Source: Brevundimonas sp. | GTDB lineage: Bacteria; Pseudomonadota; Alphaproteobacteria; Caulobacterales; Caulobacteraceae | Length of the DNA stretch: 64,000 nt | Assembly: GCF_029946145.1 (NCBI RefSeq) | Contig: NZ_JAQSDY010000029.1 | Coordinates: 1 to 64,000 of the forward strand | Direction: 5' to 3' | Shown here: positions 37,383-45,767 of the stretch, in pieces | How positions within the stretch are numbered: the stretch's first letter is position 1 | Layout: each line of letters begins with the position of its first letter | Made by a program: the position numbers and the translations under genes | Notes under the pieces: model-generated | The model's input: only the letters and a program-made list of their open reading frames with translations | Databases searched by the model: none | Told to the model about the DNA's origin: nothing

Positions 37383-37895
37383 TTATCGGTGCTGATCGAT
37401 CAACATGCGGAGAACGTCGGCCGACAGGCCGCGCAGGACGGCCTCGGGATTTCGCCATACGGCGCTGTTTGCACCGTGCTCGAAACACTCCACTTCGTCG
37501 ATCCAGCAACGGCCATCCGTGCGTTCGCGAACGCCCGGTCCCGTCTGCTCTCCTACCCAAGCGGCTATTTGCTCGCAACTCACCCCCGGCAGGATGCGTA
37601 TGTCCGCGAGTCCGCGATCGCGTAAGTGAATGAACTCTTGCCTCTCCGGGTCGTCCCGCGCCACCAACAGAGTGTGGTCGAATGTCTGGTGTAGCCATTC
37701 GCGGATGGGCCCGAAGCCATCCTTGCCAAAATCAATTACCCACCCGCGCCCGTCGAGTTGTTCGGCCGCGAACGTGAAACGGAACCCCAACGAGTAGCCG
37801 TGGAGCATGGCGCAGTGCGACTGCGCCGCCCATTGCCGGTAGGCGCAACTCAGGCCTCTCTCGGCACCGTAAATCTTAGTAGATAGGATGGCCAT
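37383..37895 (-). CDS. QueD/PTPS-family protein (second, divergent copy)
   Basis: This 170-residue member of the 6-pyruvoyl-tetrahydropterin synthase/QueD superfamily contains SHCAMLHGYSL, WVIDFGKDGF and TFDHTLLVA. It keeps the catalytic-type Cys four residues before HG, and the Asp-His pair (FDH). The zinc ligands are altered: CAY replaces A-A-H and HGY replaces HGH. The GLSCAYRQW and HGANSAVW blocks look conserved rather than decayed, so it is probably a distinct subfamily with its own chemistry. Its place at the start of the dpd locus suggests a role in deazaguanine supply or tailoring. It is on the same strand as the dpd operon but 412 bases upstream of it. Confidence 0.75.
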   Translation of the reverse strand: MAILSTKIYGAERGLSCAYRQWAAQSHCAMLHGYSLGFRFTFAAEQLDGRGWVIDFGKDGFGPIREWLHQTFDHTLLVARDDPERQEFIHLRDRGLADIRILPGVSCEQIAAWVGEQTGPGVRERTDGRCWIDEVECFEHGANSAVWRNPEAVLRGLSADVLRMLIDQHR

Positions 37896-38085
37896 CGGAG
37901 CAAAGTGACAGACCCCTTGGAAAAGACTTTGTCGCAGAACAACAAAGGGATCTGGCGGTACTCGCTGCTCCCCCAGTCAATCAGCGCTGCCGTAAGCGCC
38001 GGAGCCCCCCTCGGCCGACGCAACCCCTTTCGGCATCCCGATCGCCCTCACCGGAGTCCTGGTCCGAGGCGGCTCGTGGGTCGGC

Positions 38086-38289
38086 CTAGTCGAAGAGGCG
38101 TCTTGGTTGAACTGCTAACGCGCCAGCGATTGCGAGGATCGTTTCCAAGCTTGGGTTCTCTTCTCCGCGCTCGACACCGGCTAAATAGCGCAGTGACAGA
38201 TCTGCTTCGCCGGCAAGAACCTGCTGGGACCAAGCCTTCTCAGTTCGATATTTCAGAATATTATTCCCGAGACGGGTCTTCCAATCCAT
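38086..38289 (-). CDS. Small XRE-family HTH regulator, controller-like (copy 1)
   Basis: This 67-residue protein is a single XRE helix-turn-helix domain: AWSQQVLAGEADLSLRYLAG covers the two DNA-contact helices, and VERGEENPSLETILAIAGAL completes the fold. Size and sequence style resemble controller (C) proteins of restriction-modification systems, which delay nuclease expression after entry into a new cell. It lies beside the dpd locus on the same strand. A near-palindrome GCAATATGTTGC (38340-38351) is 50 bases upstream, fitting autoregulation. That its target is the dpd operon is inference. Confidence 0.8.
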   Translation of the reverse strand: MDWKTRLGNNILKYRTEKAWSQQVLAGEADLSLRYLAGVERGEENPSLETILAIAGALAVQPRRLFD

Positions 38290-38339
38290 TGGCCATGGGT
38301 CGGCCGTCTGCCATCCCCGGGAAAGGTGCTATACCACTA

Positions 38340-38351
38340 GCAATATGTTGC
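38340..38351 (-). promoter_or_regulatory. Operator-like near-palindrome of HTH copy 1
   Basis: GCAATATGTTGC has one mismatch from a perfect 12-bp palindrome. On the minus strand a TATAGC-like -10 (from GCTATA at 38328-38333) lies just downstream, so a bound dimer would cover the promoter spacer. It matches the perfect palindrome of copy 2 at a 350-base offset. Confidence 0.6.
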
Positions 38352-38435
38352 TTGTCTTTTGCGGAAGTCTTGGCGGCGACGGGGCTTCGTTCGACGTGGT
38401 CGGGTTGGCGAAGCGCTGGGCTGGGCCTCGTGCGC

Positions 38436-38639
38436 CTATTCGAAGAGTCGTCCTGGCTGAACCGCTAACGCACTAGCGATTGCGATGATTGTTTCCAGGC
38501 TTGGGTTCTCTTCTCCGCGTTCGACGCCGGCCAAATAGCGCAGTGACAGATCCGCTTCACCGGCAAGCACCTGCTGGGACCAAGCCCTGTCAGTCCGATA
38601 CTTCAGAATGTTCTTCCCGAGACGGGTCTTCCAGTCCAT
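38436..38639 (-). CDS. Small XRE-family HTH regulator, controller-like (copy 2)
   Basis: This 67-residue single-domain HTH protein is identical to copy 1 at 60 positions. The recognition region SLRYLAGVERGEENPS is unchanged, so both should bind the same operator. The differences lie at positions 9, 17, 18 and in the last third, outside the recognition helix. It is read away from the ECF sigma gene, so the shared 124-base region (38640-38763) may also let it affect the lasso-peptide locus. It is upstream of copy 1 on the same strand and could be co-transcribed with it. Confidence 0.8.
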   Translation of the reverse strand: MDWKTRLGKNILKYRTDRAWSQQVLAGEADLSLRYLAGVERGEENPSLETIIAIASALAVQPGRLFE

Positions 38640-38689
38640 CGGCCATGGGTCGGCCGTCAGCGATGTGCGGGAAAGGTGCTATACAGCTA

Positions 38690-38701
38690 GCAATATATTG
38701 C
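38690..38701 (-). promoter_or_regulatory. Perfect 12-bp palindromic operator of HTH copy 2
   Basis: GCAATATATTGC is a perfect palindrome 51 bases upstream of the copy-2 start. A TATAGC -10 candidate (GCTATA on the plus strand at 38678-38683) is 7 bases away. It is a likely dimer binding site for the HTH protein and lies in the divergent region shared with the sigma-factor gene. Confidence 0.65.
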
Positions 38702-38763
38702 CCATGCTGTCCCGCTGATTTGCTAGTTCGGTGCGCTGTGTGACCTTTCGTAGCCCTAGTCCC

Positions 38764-39237
38764 ATGAAGGAGGCCGTTGGACTCGGCGGCCTCTATCACG
38801 CGTACGGTGCGTGGCTCCGCGTAGCGATCATTAGGCGCTATGGATCCCAAGACGCCGATGATCTTAGCCAGGACGTCTGGCTGAAGGTGGTGCCTTACGA
38901 GAGCCGAAGAGAAATAAAACATCCGCGAGCATTCCTGCTCAGGGTCGCATCTAACCTGATCGCGGATCGGCTCAGCTGCCGCGCCAGGACCGCTCGTTGG
39001 CAAGAGCAGCAGAGCGCGCTTCAGCCCGCTCTGGAATGGGCCGGGCAAAGCGACGAGCTTCTTGCGAAGCAAGTGATCACGAGCTTGCCACAACCCCTCC
39101 GGGATGTCTTTGTGTTGTCCAGGTTCGGCGGGCTGACGAACAGTCAGATCGCCGAGCAGCTCGGGATCAGACCGAAAACTGTCGAGTGGCGCATGACCAA
39201 GGCCCTGGCCCACTGCGCAGCCCAGTTTCGGCGCTAA
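38764..39237 (+). CDS. ECF (FecI-like) sigma factor
   Basis: This 157-residue protein contains sigma region 2 (YGSQDADDLSQDVWLKV, then PRAFLLRVASNLIADRL) and region 4 (LPQPLRDVFVLSRFGGLTNSQIAEQLGIRPKTVEWRM), the FecI layout. It directs RNA polymerase to receptor genes when released by its FecR partner, the next gene. With the TonB receptor bearing an STN domain, these form a cell-surface signalling set. The ATG at 38764 has no clear ribosome binding site; a GTG at 38731 is the alternative start. Confidence 0.85.
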   Translation: MKEAVGLGGLYHAYGAWLRVAIIRRYGSQDADDLSQDVWLKVVPYESRREIKHPRAFLLRVASNLIADRLSCRARTARWQEQQSALQPALEWAGQSDELLAKQVITSLPQPLRDVFVLSRFGGLTNSQIAEQLGIRPKTVEWRMTKALAHCAAQFRR

Positions 39238-39251
39238 GGATGGGGCGCAGG

Positions 39252-40229
39252 ATGGCCAGCCCGAACAACCGGGTTGTGACGGCGGATACGGAGGCGGCGA
39301 CGTGGCACGTCCGCCTCGGCGTCCGTAGCGTCTCTACCCGGACGATCGAGGAATTCTTCGCCTGGCGGTCTGAGCCGGCCAACGCGGAGGCGTACCGGCG
39401 GGTCGAGAAGGTCTGGGCCGCGGCCGGCAAGCTGGCCGGCGATCGGCAGATCCAGGCCGCCGTCGCCGAGGCCATGGAGCGCAAGGTCGATCGGAACGCC
39501 AAGAGGCGGCTTCCCCGCACCCTGTTCGGTGCGGCGGCGGTGACAGCCGCTGTCGTCCTGTCGATGGGTATCTGGTTCTGGCACCAGACCCGCACTGTGT
39601 TTAGTACGGATGTTGGCGAGCAGCAGGTCGTTCAGTTGGCCGATGGATCGACCGTCCGTCTGGATACGGGGTCGCAGATCCAGGTGCGGTTCGAGAGGGA
39701 CGAGCGGCGGATAGAGCTCGAGCGGGGCCAGGCCCTGTTCACCGTCGCGCATGATGCGGACCGCCCGTTTGTCGTCAGCGCGGGCGGGGCTCGCGTCACG
39801 GCCGTCGGGACCGTGTTCGACGTCCGGCGGGCTGGTGAGAACGTCCAGGTCACCCTGGTGTCGGGCGCCGTGGATGTCGCCCGGGCCGCGGGCGCGCCGC
39901 CTTCGCGCCTGAGTGCGGGGCAGCAGGCGCGCGTGACACCGGCCGCCGTGACAACGCGGGCCGTCGATGTCGCGAAGGCGACAAGCTGGACCGACGGCCG
40001 GATCGTGTTTGAGGACACGTCCCTGCGTGACGCGGTCGCCGAAGTGAACCGCTATCTCACGGACGGGATCGACCTGGAGGCCGGCGAGTGGGCGGACGTG
40101 CCGATCAACGGCGTTTTCCGCGCGGGGGATCGTGAGGCCTTCGCCTCGGCCGCCGCCGAAGGCCTCGGCCTGAGTAGCAGCGTGAAGCCAGACGGAACTC
40201 TGTTGCTCTCGAAACGGACAAATAATTGA
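39252..40229 (+). CDS. FecR-family transmembrane anti-sigma sensor
   Basis: This 325-residue protein has a cytoplasmic N-terminal DUF4880-like region (TWHVRLGVRSVSTRTIEEFFAWRS), one membrane helix (about residues 85-103, AAVTAAVVLSMGIWFW), a periplasmic FecR domain (VVQLADGSTVRLDTGSQIQV, VTAVGTVFDVRR, VTLVSGAVDV) and a C-terminal STN-like segment (IVFEDTSLRDAVAEVNRYL). It holds or activates the sigma factor in response to the receptor. Start at ATG 39252; an ATG at 39240, just after the sigma stop, is possible. It lies directly before the receptor gene. Confidence 0.88.
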   Translation: MASPNNRVVTADTEAATWHVRLGVRSVSTRTIEEFFAWRSEPANAEAYRRVEKVWAAAGKLAGDRQIQAAVAEAMERKVDRNAKRRLPRTLFGAAAVTAAVVLSMGIWFWHQTRTVFSTDVGEQQVVQLADGSTVRLDTGSQIQVRFERDERRIELERGQALFTVAHDADRPFVVSAGGARVTAVGTVFDVRRAGENVQVTLVSGAVDVARAAGAPPSRLSAGQQARVTPAAVTTRAVDVAKATSWTDGRIVFEDTSLRDAVAEVNRYLTDGIDLEAGEWADVPINGVFRAGDREAFASAAAEGLGLSSSVKPDGTLLLSKRTNN

Positions 40230-40301
40230 GGTGTGCTCCGGGGTTCGACGGGGTCTCGGCCGTCTCTTCCACGTCGCCATAGGGCGTCGAGGGGAGCCGA
40301 C

Positions 40302-43250
40302 ATGATGAACCGCCTGAATCTGCTGACCACCAGCGCGCTGGTCGCCTGCGTTTTCGCTTCGAGTGGAGCCGCCTGCGCTCAGGAGGCGCGGGAGTTCAAC
40401 ATCCCGCCCGGATCATTGCGCGACGCGCTGAACAGTTACGCGGGCCAGTCTGACCAGCAGATTTTCTTCTCCGCCGACCTGGTGGCGGGCCTGCGGTCGC
40501 AAGGGCTGCGCGGGCGGTACGCTCCCGCCGACGCGCTGGACAGCCTGCTGCGCGGTTCCGGCCTGGCGTGGTCGGAGACGCGGCCCGGCGTCATCGTCCT
40601 GCGCCGGGGCGCCGGGATGGCGGCGGGGGAGGACAGTGCGATCGAACTTGACGAGGTGGTGGTCACGGGGACGCTGATTCGGTCCTCCGGCGATCTGGCG
40701 TCGCCCGTGGTGATGCTGGATCGCGACGCGCTGGATCGTCGCGGCTTCGGGACCGTCGCCGAAACGCTGACCAGCCTGCCGCAGAACTATGCCGGGTCGG
40801 CGACGCCGATGGTTCAGGCCACCCTGTCCGATGCGGCGGCGTCGAACACCGTCTTCGCCACCGGCGTCAACCTGCGAGGCCTGGGCGCGGGCTCCACCCT
40901 CACCCTCGTCAATGGTCGGCGTCTGGCCGGCACGGGATCGCGGGCCGAGTTCGCGGATGTGTCCGCGCTGCCGTCGGCTGCGGTGGAACGGGTCGACGTG
41001 CTCCTCGACGGGGCCTCGGCCCTGTACGGCGCCGATGCGGTCGCGGGGGTGGTCAATGTCATCATGCGCCGATCGTTTGACGGTCACGAGAGCCGGGTGC
41101 GGGTTTCGGCGGCGCAAGGCGGGGCCGAGGAGGTTCAGGCCTCTCATCTGGCGGGCCGGAGTTGGTCCACGGGCTCGGCCTATCTGTCCTACGAGTATCA
41201 GACGGCCAACGGGCTGAGTTCGTTCGACCGGGCCTATACGCGAGACGGCGACCTTCGGCCGTTCGGGGGGACGGACCACCGCGCCTTCTACAGTGCGCCT
41301 GGGAATATCGTGGCGTTCGACGCCGCCACATCGTCCTACGTCACCCAATTTGCCATCCGCCCCAATGCCGGCGGGACCGCCCAGGGACCGGCGGATTTCG
41401 CGGCGGGGACGACCAACCTCCAGACGACGCTGCAGGGCATCGACCTGCTGCCCTCTGTCGAGCGACACAGCGTCTATGGAAGCCTCCGGCAGTCCTTGGG
41501 CGAGCGCCTCGAGCTGACGGCCGACCTCCGCTACAGTCTGCGCACCAACGAGATCGCGACGGCCGGAGCGGGCGGGATCTTCTCGGTCTCGAACGCCAAC
41601 CCCTGGTTTGTCTCGCCGACCGGCTCGGCATCTCACACCATCGCCTATTCCTTCGCACGGGAACTCGGTCCGGCCCGAAGCCACGCGCGCTCCGAAAGCC
41701 TCGGCTTCACTATTGGCGCGCGCTACGACCTGTCCGCCGACTGGTCGCTCGAGGGCTATGTCGCGCAGGCCTCGGAGCGGGCGGACTACGGACTCACAAA
41801 CCGGGTCAACAGCCGCTACCTCAACGAGGCGCTGGGCAATCTCCCCGACGATCCCACAACGCCCTATCGCGCGGCCGTCGACGGCTATTTCAACCTCTTT
41901 GGCGCCGGGACGGCGAACTCCCGGGCCGTTCTGGATTTCATCGGCAGCGGCTCGGCAGGCGGGCAGGAGCGAAGCCGGTCCACCTCCGCCAACCTGATGG
42001 CCCAGGGACCAATCTGGCGGCTGCCCGGGGGCGATCTCATGCTCGCTGTGGGCGCCCAGGTGCGCGAAGAAACCTTCGACACCGGCGGCTATACCTTCCT
42101 CTCGGCCGCCTCGCCCTTTCTCTATTCCAGCCCGACGCGGGAACGGTCCGTGTCGGCGGCCTTCGCTGAAGTCCGAGCGCCCCTGATCGGTCCCGACAAT
42201 GCACGCCCTGGCCTTCGCAGCCTGGTCCTGTCTCTGGCGGGCAGGGTCGAGGACTATGACGAGTTCGGGACGACGACCAATCCGAAGTTCGGTCTCGTCT
42301 GGTCGCCGTTCGAGGGGCTGGGGGTTCGGACGTCCTGGGGCACTTCGTTCCGGGCGGGCTCGCTGCCCCAGCGCTTCGACCAGACCGGGGTATCGACCGC
42401 CTTCCTCGCTCGCGAGAACGGAACGACGGCCCTGACCTTGCTGCTGACAGGCGGCAACGCCGACCTAAAGCCGGAGACGTCGGAGACCTTCACCCTGGGG
42501 TTCGATTATCGGGGGAAGGGCGAGGGACGGCCGTCGCTCAGCTTGAACTATTTCGAGACGCGCTTCAGCGACCGGATCGCCCGGCCGGTGAATGAAAATC
42601 TCTATGGGGCCCTGACCGATCCGAACCTCAGGCCGTTCGTGACCTTCGTCAGTCCGGCGACCAGCGCCGGCGACCTGGCGCTCGTCGAGAGCTATTCTGG
42701 CCTGCCGGGCTTCTCTGGGCTCTATCCGACAAGCACCTACGGTGCCGTGGTGGATTCCCGATGGGTGAACACAGGCGCGGTGCAGGTGAGCGGCCTGGAT
42801 CTGTCCGCGAGCTACGAATGGGATACCGGCGCTGGACTTCTGGTTTTCGACACCTCGGCGTCCTGGATCCTCGACTATGAGACCCGCCCGACCCCGACGG
42901 CGCCGGTTCGCCAGGTCGCCGGCCTGATCGGCTATCCGGTCAAGCTGCGCGCCAGGTCGGGCGTGACGTGGTCCCGGGGTCCGCTTCGGCTCGGCGTCCA
43001 CTGGTCTCACGTGGATGATTACAAGGACTTCGCAGGGCAGACGATCAACGCCTGGGACACGCTCGATGCGCAGTTCAACTGGTCGGTCAATCGCGCGCCC
43101 TTCGCCGGCCTCACCCTTCAGTTCGGTGTGCAGAACCTGCTCGACGAGGATCCGCCCTTCTACGATGCGCCCCTGGGTTTCGGGTTCGACGCGGGCCAGG
43201 CCAGTCTCATCGGCCGCGTGATCTCCCTTCAGTTGATCCAGCGCTGGTGA
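40302..43250 (+). CDS. TonB-dependent receptor with N-terminal signalling domain
   Basis: This 982-residue outer-membrane receptor has a signal peptide (ends near AACAQ), an STN signalling domain (about residues 30-85, FNIPPGSLRDALNSYAGQSD), a TonB box-like segment (ELDEVVVTGTLI), the plug domain (NVFATGVNLRGLG-like and ALYGADAVAGVVNVIMRR) and a long beta-barrel ending in ISLQLIQRW. The STN domain reports ligand binding to FecR. Next to a lasso isopeptidase it probably imports the lasso peptide itself, as proposed for astexin-type clusters. The ATG at 40302 has a GAGGGGAG site. The isopeptidase gene starts 9 bases downstream. Confidence 0.9.
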   Translation: MMNRLNLLTTSALVACVFASSGAACAQEAREFNIPPGSLRDALNSYAGQSDQQIFFSADLVAGLRSQGLRGRYAPADALDSLLRGSGLAWSETRPGVIVLRRGAGMAAGEDSAIELDEVVVTGTLIRSSGDLASPVVMLDRDALDRRGFGTVAETLTSLPQNYAGSATPMVQATLSDAAASNTVFATGVNLRGLGAGSTLTLVNGRRLAGTGSRAEFADVSALPSAAVERVDVLLDGASALYGADAVAGVVNVIMRRSFDGHESRVRVSAAQGGAEEVQASHLAGRSWSTGSAYLSYEYQTANGLSSFDRAYTRDGDLRPFGGTDHRAFYSAPGNIVAFDAATSSYVTQFAIRPNAGGTAQGPADFAAGTTNLQTTLQGIDLLPSVERHSVYGSLRQSLGERLELTADLRYSLRTNEIATAGAGGIFSVSNANPWFVSPTGSASHTIAYSFARELGPARSHARSESLGFTIGARYDLSADWSLEGYVAQASERADYGLTNRVNSRYLNEALGNLPDDPTTPYRAAVDGYFNLFGAGTANSRAVLDFIGSGSAGGQERSRSTSANLMAQGPIWRLPGGDLMLAVGAQVREETFDTGGYTFLSAASPFLYSSPTRERSVSAAFAEVRAPLIGPDNARPGLRSLVLSLAGRVEDYDEFGTTTNPKFGLVWSPFEGLGVRTSWGTSFRAGSLPQRFDQTGVSTAFLARENGTTALTLLLTGGNADLKPETSETFTLGFDYRGKGEGRPSLSLNYFETRFSDRIARPVNENLYGALTDPNLRPFVTFVSPATSAGDLALVESYSGLPGFSGLYPTSTYGAVVDSRWVNTGAVQVSGLDLSASYEWDTGAGLLVFDTSASWILDYETRPTPTAPVRQVAGLIGYPVKLRARSGVTWSRGPLRLGVHWSHVDDYKDFAGQTINAWDTLDAQFNWSVNRAPFAGLTLQFGVQNLLDEDPPFYDAPLGFGFDAGQASLIGRVISLQLIQRW

Positions 43251-43259
43251 GCGGCGGAC

Positions 43260-45767
43260 ATGCTGACCTCCCTGACGCGCCTCGTCGGCGCGGTGATCGC
43301 GGCTGCCTGCCTGTTCACCTCCGCCTCGGCTCAATCCCCGGTGACGGGGGGAGCGCCGCCGTCCCGGCCGCTGGCGGTCGCAGACTTGACCGCACTCGCC
43401 GCGTTCGGCCGGGGATCCCTGTCCCCGGACGGCCGGTGGGCCGTCTACGAGAAGCGGGGGGCTTACGACACCATCCCCCGGTTCGAGTACGAGTGGCGAT
43501 CGACCTGGGCCATCATGGACCTGTGGGTGGCGGATCTCCACCACCCGACCGCCCCGCCAGGACGGCTCCTTCCGGGACAGGGGCCCGGGTTGCAACGGGT
43601 GGCCTGGTCGCCGTCGGGGACGCGGCTCCTGATCTCCCGGTTCCGCGACGGGCGTCTCGAGCCCGGCGTGGTCTCCATGGCGGACCGGTCGGTCCGCTGG
43701 ACCGGCCTGACGCTGGATGTTCCTAGGACCGGGGCCCAGGTCGCGTGGCGCTCTGAAGATGAGGTGGTGGCGCTGGTCCGGCCGGACCATTCGCTTCCCG
43801 CGTCGCTGGCCTACCAGGGTGAGACACAGACGCGTCTCGCCGAAGCCTGGGAGCGGACCGCCCTCGGGGAGGAGCCGTCCCGGACGATCGTCGATGCGGC
43901 GGACGGGGTCGCCAGTACGCCGGCGGCCCGGCCGCCCAGCGCCCTGGTGCTTCTGGATATGGCGAGCGGACAGGCACGGACCCTCGCCAAGGGCCGGATC
44001 AACGATTTCTCGGTTTCGCCCGATGGCCGCCACGTTGCGATCGTCCAGGGGGCGGAGGGCTCGGCCCTCCGCCCGGACGAAGTGGTGCAGTTCGAGCTCT
44101 CGAACCGTCAGCGGCTGAGGGTCGTGGATATCGCCACCGGCGAGGTCGCGCGGCCCATGGATGATCACGATGTCGCGCCGGGACTTCTGCGCTGGTCGCC
44201 CGACTCACGCGCCGTTCTCGTGTGGGCGCGGCGCGACAGCGCCGCCTGGCGGGATGGCGCTTTGGTGGAGGCCGGGGCTGACGGCGCAATCGCGGCCAGT
44301 CTCACCGGACTGAACATGGGATCGTCCACCGAGGTCGTGCTGGGCGTTCGCGCCGACTGGCTCGGGGACACCCCGATCGTCTACGCCCGGCGCGTGGGAA
44401 GCGAACGGTTCGACTGGCACGCGCTGTCTCCCGATGCCAACCCCAGGCCGCTGACTTTGGCGATGGAGACGGTTTCCGGGAAGCTGGCGGCGGCGGGCCA
44501 AGGTACGGTCCGCCTGTTCGCTGACGGGGGTTATTGGGAGGTTGGGACGTCCGGGTCACGGTTGCTGACGCCGGGCGCGACAGGTCTGCGGGGCGTCGCC
44601 GTCAGCGACATGGAATTGGCGACCCGGCTGAAGGTCAATGAGGCACCGCGCCAGACCTGGGCGGCGGCCCATGGCGCGCAAGGCGAAACGATCATTCTGA
44701 ACGCGGAAGGGGCGCGACGATTGGGGCCGGGAACCGGTTCGGTGGACCGCGTCCTCGCGTCGTCGGCCGAGGGCGAGTTGTTCCTGCGGCGCGCCGGTCT
44801 CTCGGAAGTCCTGTTTCTGAGGACGGCGTCCGCCGAGACCCCGCTCGACGCCGTCAACCAGGACTTCGTCGGCGTGCGGCTGGCCGCGCCCGAAGCGGTC
44901 GTGCACAGGGACATCGACGGCCGTGAGGCGCAGAGCTGGCTCTTCCTGCCTGCGGCGGGCGCGCCGGTCCACGGTTTGGTGGTCAAGGTCTATCCCGGAT
45001 GGGCCGACGGTGAGACGGGGGGCGACCCGCTCAGCCTGACCTACGGCCTCAGTCCCCAGGTGTTCGTCGCCGCAGGCTACGCCGTGCTCAGCCCCGTCAC
45101 GCCGCAGACGGGCGCCCTTGAGGACCGTGGCGACAATCTCGTCCGCAGCGTCGATCTTGCGGTCAATGCCGCGCTCGCCGCCCATCCCGACCTGCCCGCC
45201 GACCGGATGGCGATCTTCGGGCACAGCTTCGGGGGCTATGCCTCGCTGGAGATCGCCGCCCGGTCGCGGCGGTACAGGGCCTACATCGCCTCATCGGCGT
45301 TCAGCGACATGTTCGGCGTCTGGGGCGAGTTCGAGCCTTCAACGCGAATCCTGCCGGAAGACGGCGGTATGATCCGGGCGACCCAAGGCTGGGCGGAGAC
45401 AGGCCAGGCCGTCCTGGCGGCTCCGCCGTGGCTCGCGCCCGAGGCCTACGCCGCCTCCAGTCCCTATCTGATGGCCGACCGGATCAAGGACCCGGTCCTG
45501 CTGCTGGCGGCAGACATGGACTTCGTCCCGCTCTCGCAGGCGGAGCGAATGTACAGCGCGCTCCTGCGGACCGGCGGTCGCGCCCGGCTGGTGACCTATT
45601 GGGGCGAACATCACACCCTGTGGAGCCCGGCCAACATCCGGGATCGTTTCGCCCAGATTTTCGACTGGCTGGAGCTCCACCTTACGTCCGGGGCCGAGCC
45701 GGGTCTGATGGTCCGAGCCGGCGCTCCCACGCCCGCACCCAGCCCTCGAACGCGATCGCGGCCATGA
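43260..45767 (+). CDS. S9-family lasso-peptide isopeptidase (AtxE2-like)
   Basis: This 835-residue protein has a signal peptide (ends near SASAQ), a beta-propeller half with repeated blades (SPDGRWAVYEK, WSPSGTRLLISR, SPDGRHVAIVQG) and an alpha/beta hydrolase with nucleophile Ser in GHSFGGY (near residue 656), Asp in LAADMDFVPL and His in GEHHTLW. In proteobacterial lasso clusters such S9 enzymes hydrolyse the ring isopeptide bond and linearise the peptide after uptake. It lies directly after the receptor. Its 3' end overlaps the convergent C-protein gene by 86 bases. The lasso assignment rests on context, since S9 peptidases are broad. Confidence 0.85.
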   Translation: MLTSLTRLVGAVIAAACLFTSASAQSPVTGGAPPSRPLAVADLTALAAFGRGSLSPDGRWAVYEKRGAYDTIPRFEYEWRSTWAIMDLWVADLHHPTAPPGRLLPGQGPGLQRVAWSPSGTRLLISRFRDGRLEPGVVSMADRSVRWTGLTLDVPRTGAQVAWRSEDEVVALVRPDHSLPASLAYQGETQTRLAEAWERTALGEEPSRTIVDAADGVASTPAARPPSALVLLDMASGQARTLAKGRINDFSVSPDGRHVAIVQGAEGSALRPDEVVQFELSNRQRLRVVDIATGEVARPMDDHDVAPGLLRWSPDSRAVLVWARRDSAAWRDGALVEAGADGAIAASLTGLNMGSSTEVVLGVRADWLGDTPIVYARRVGSERFDWHALSPDANPRPLTLAMETVSGKLAAAGQGTVRLFADGGYWEVGTSGSRLLTPGATGLRGVAVSDMELATRLKVNEAPRQTWAAAHGAQGETIILNAEGARRLGPGTGSVDRVLASSAEGELFLRRAGLSEVLFLRTASAETPLDAVNQDFVGVRLAAPEAVVHRDIDGREAQSWLFLPAAGAPVHGLVVKVYPGWADGETGGDPLSLTYGLSPQVFVAAGYAVLSPVTPQTGALEDRGDNLVRSVDLAVNAALAAHPDLPADRMAIFGHSFGGYASLEIAARSRRYRAYIASSAFSDMFGVWGEFEPSTRILPEDGGMIRATQGWAETGQAVLAAPPWLAPEAYAASSPYLMADRIKDPVLLLAADMDFVPLSQAERMYSALLRTGGRARLVTYWGEHHTLWSPANIRDRFAQIFDWLELHLTSGAEPGLMVRAGAPTPAPSPRTRSRP

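Larger units (their letters stand above)
38086..38701. repeat. 350-bp tandem duplication holding two HTH genes and their promoters
   Basis: Bases 38086-38351 and 38436-38701 match with a constant offset of 350. The copies include the HTH coding sequence, the leader and the promoter palindrome. The proteins differ at 7 of 67 positions, with mostly conservative changes, which suggests that both copies are kept functional. Confidence 0.9.

Noticed and set aside
14425..37895. Phosphorothioate (dnd) system
   Set aside because: DGQHR proteins resemble DndB, but no DndA, DndC, DndD or DndE is present, while DpdA, QueD and QueC are.
37905..38468. 187-codon open frame on the plus strand over the first HTH gene
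   Set aside because: The minus-strand HTH domain is clear and duplicated; the plus-strand reading has no motif and no ribosome binding site.
42465..44168. 567-codon open frame on the minus strand
   Set aside because: It is antisense to the TonB receptor and isopeptidase genes and rich in Arg, Gly and Pro.
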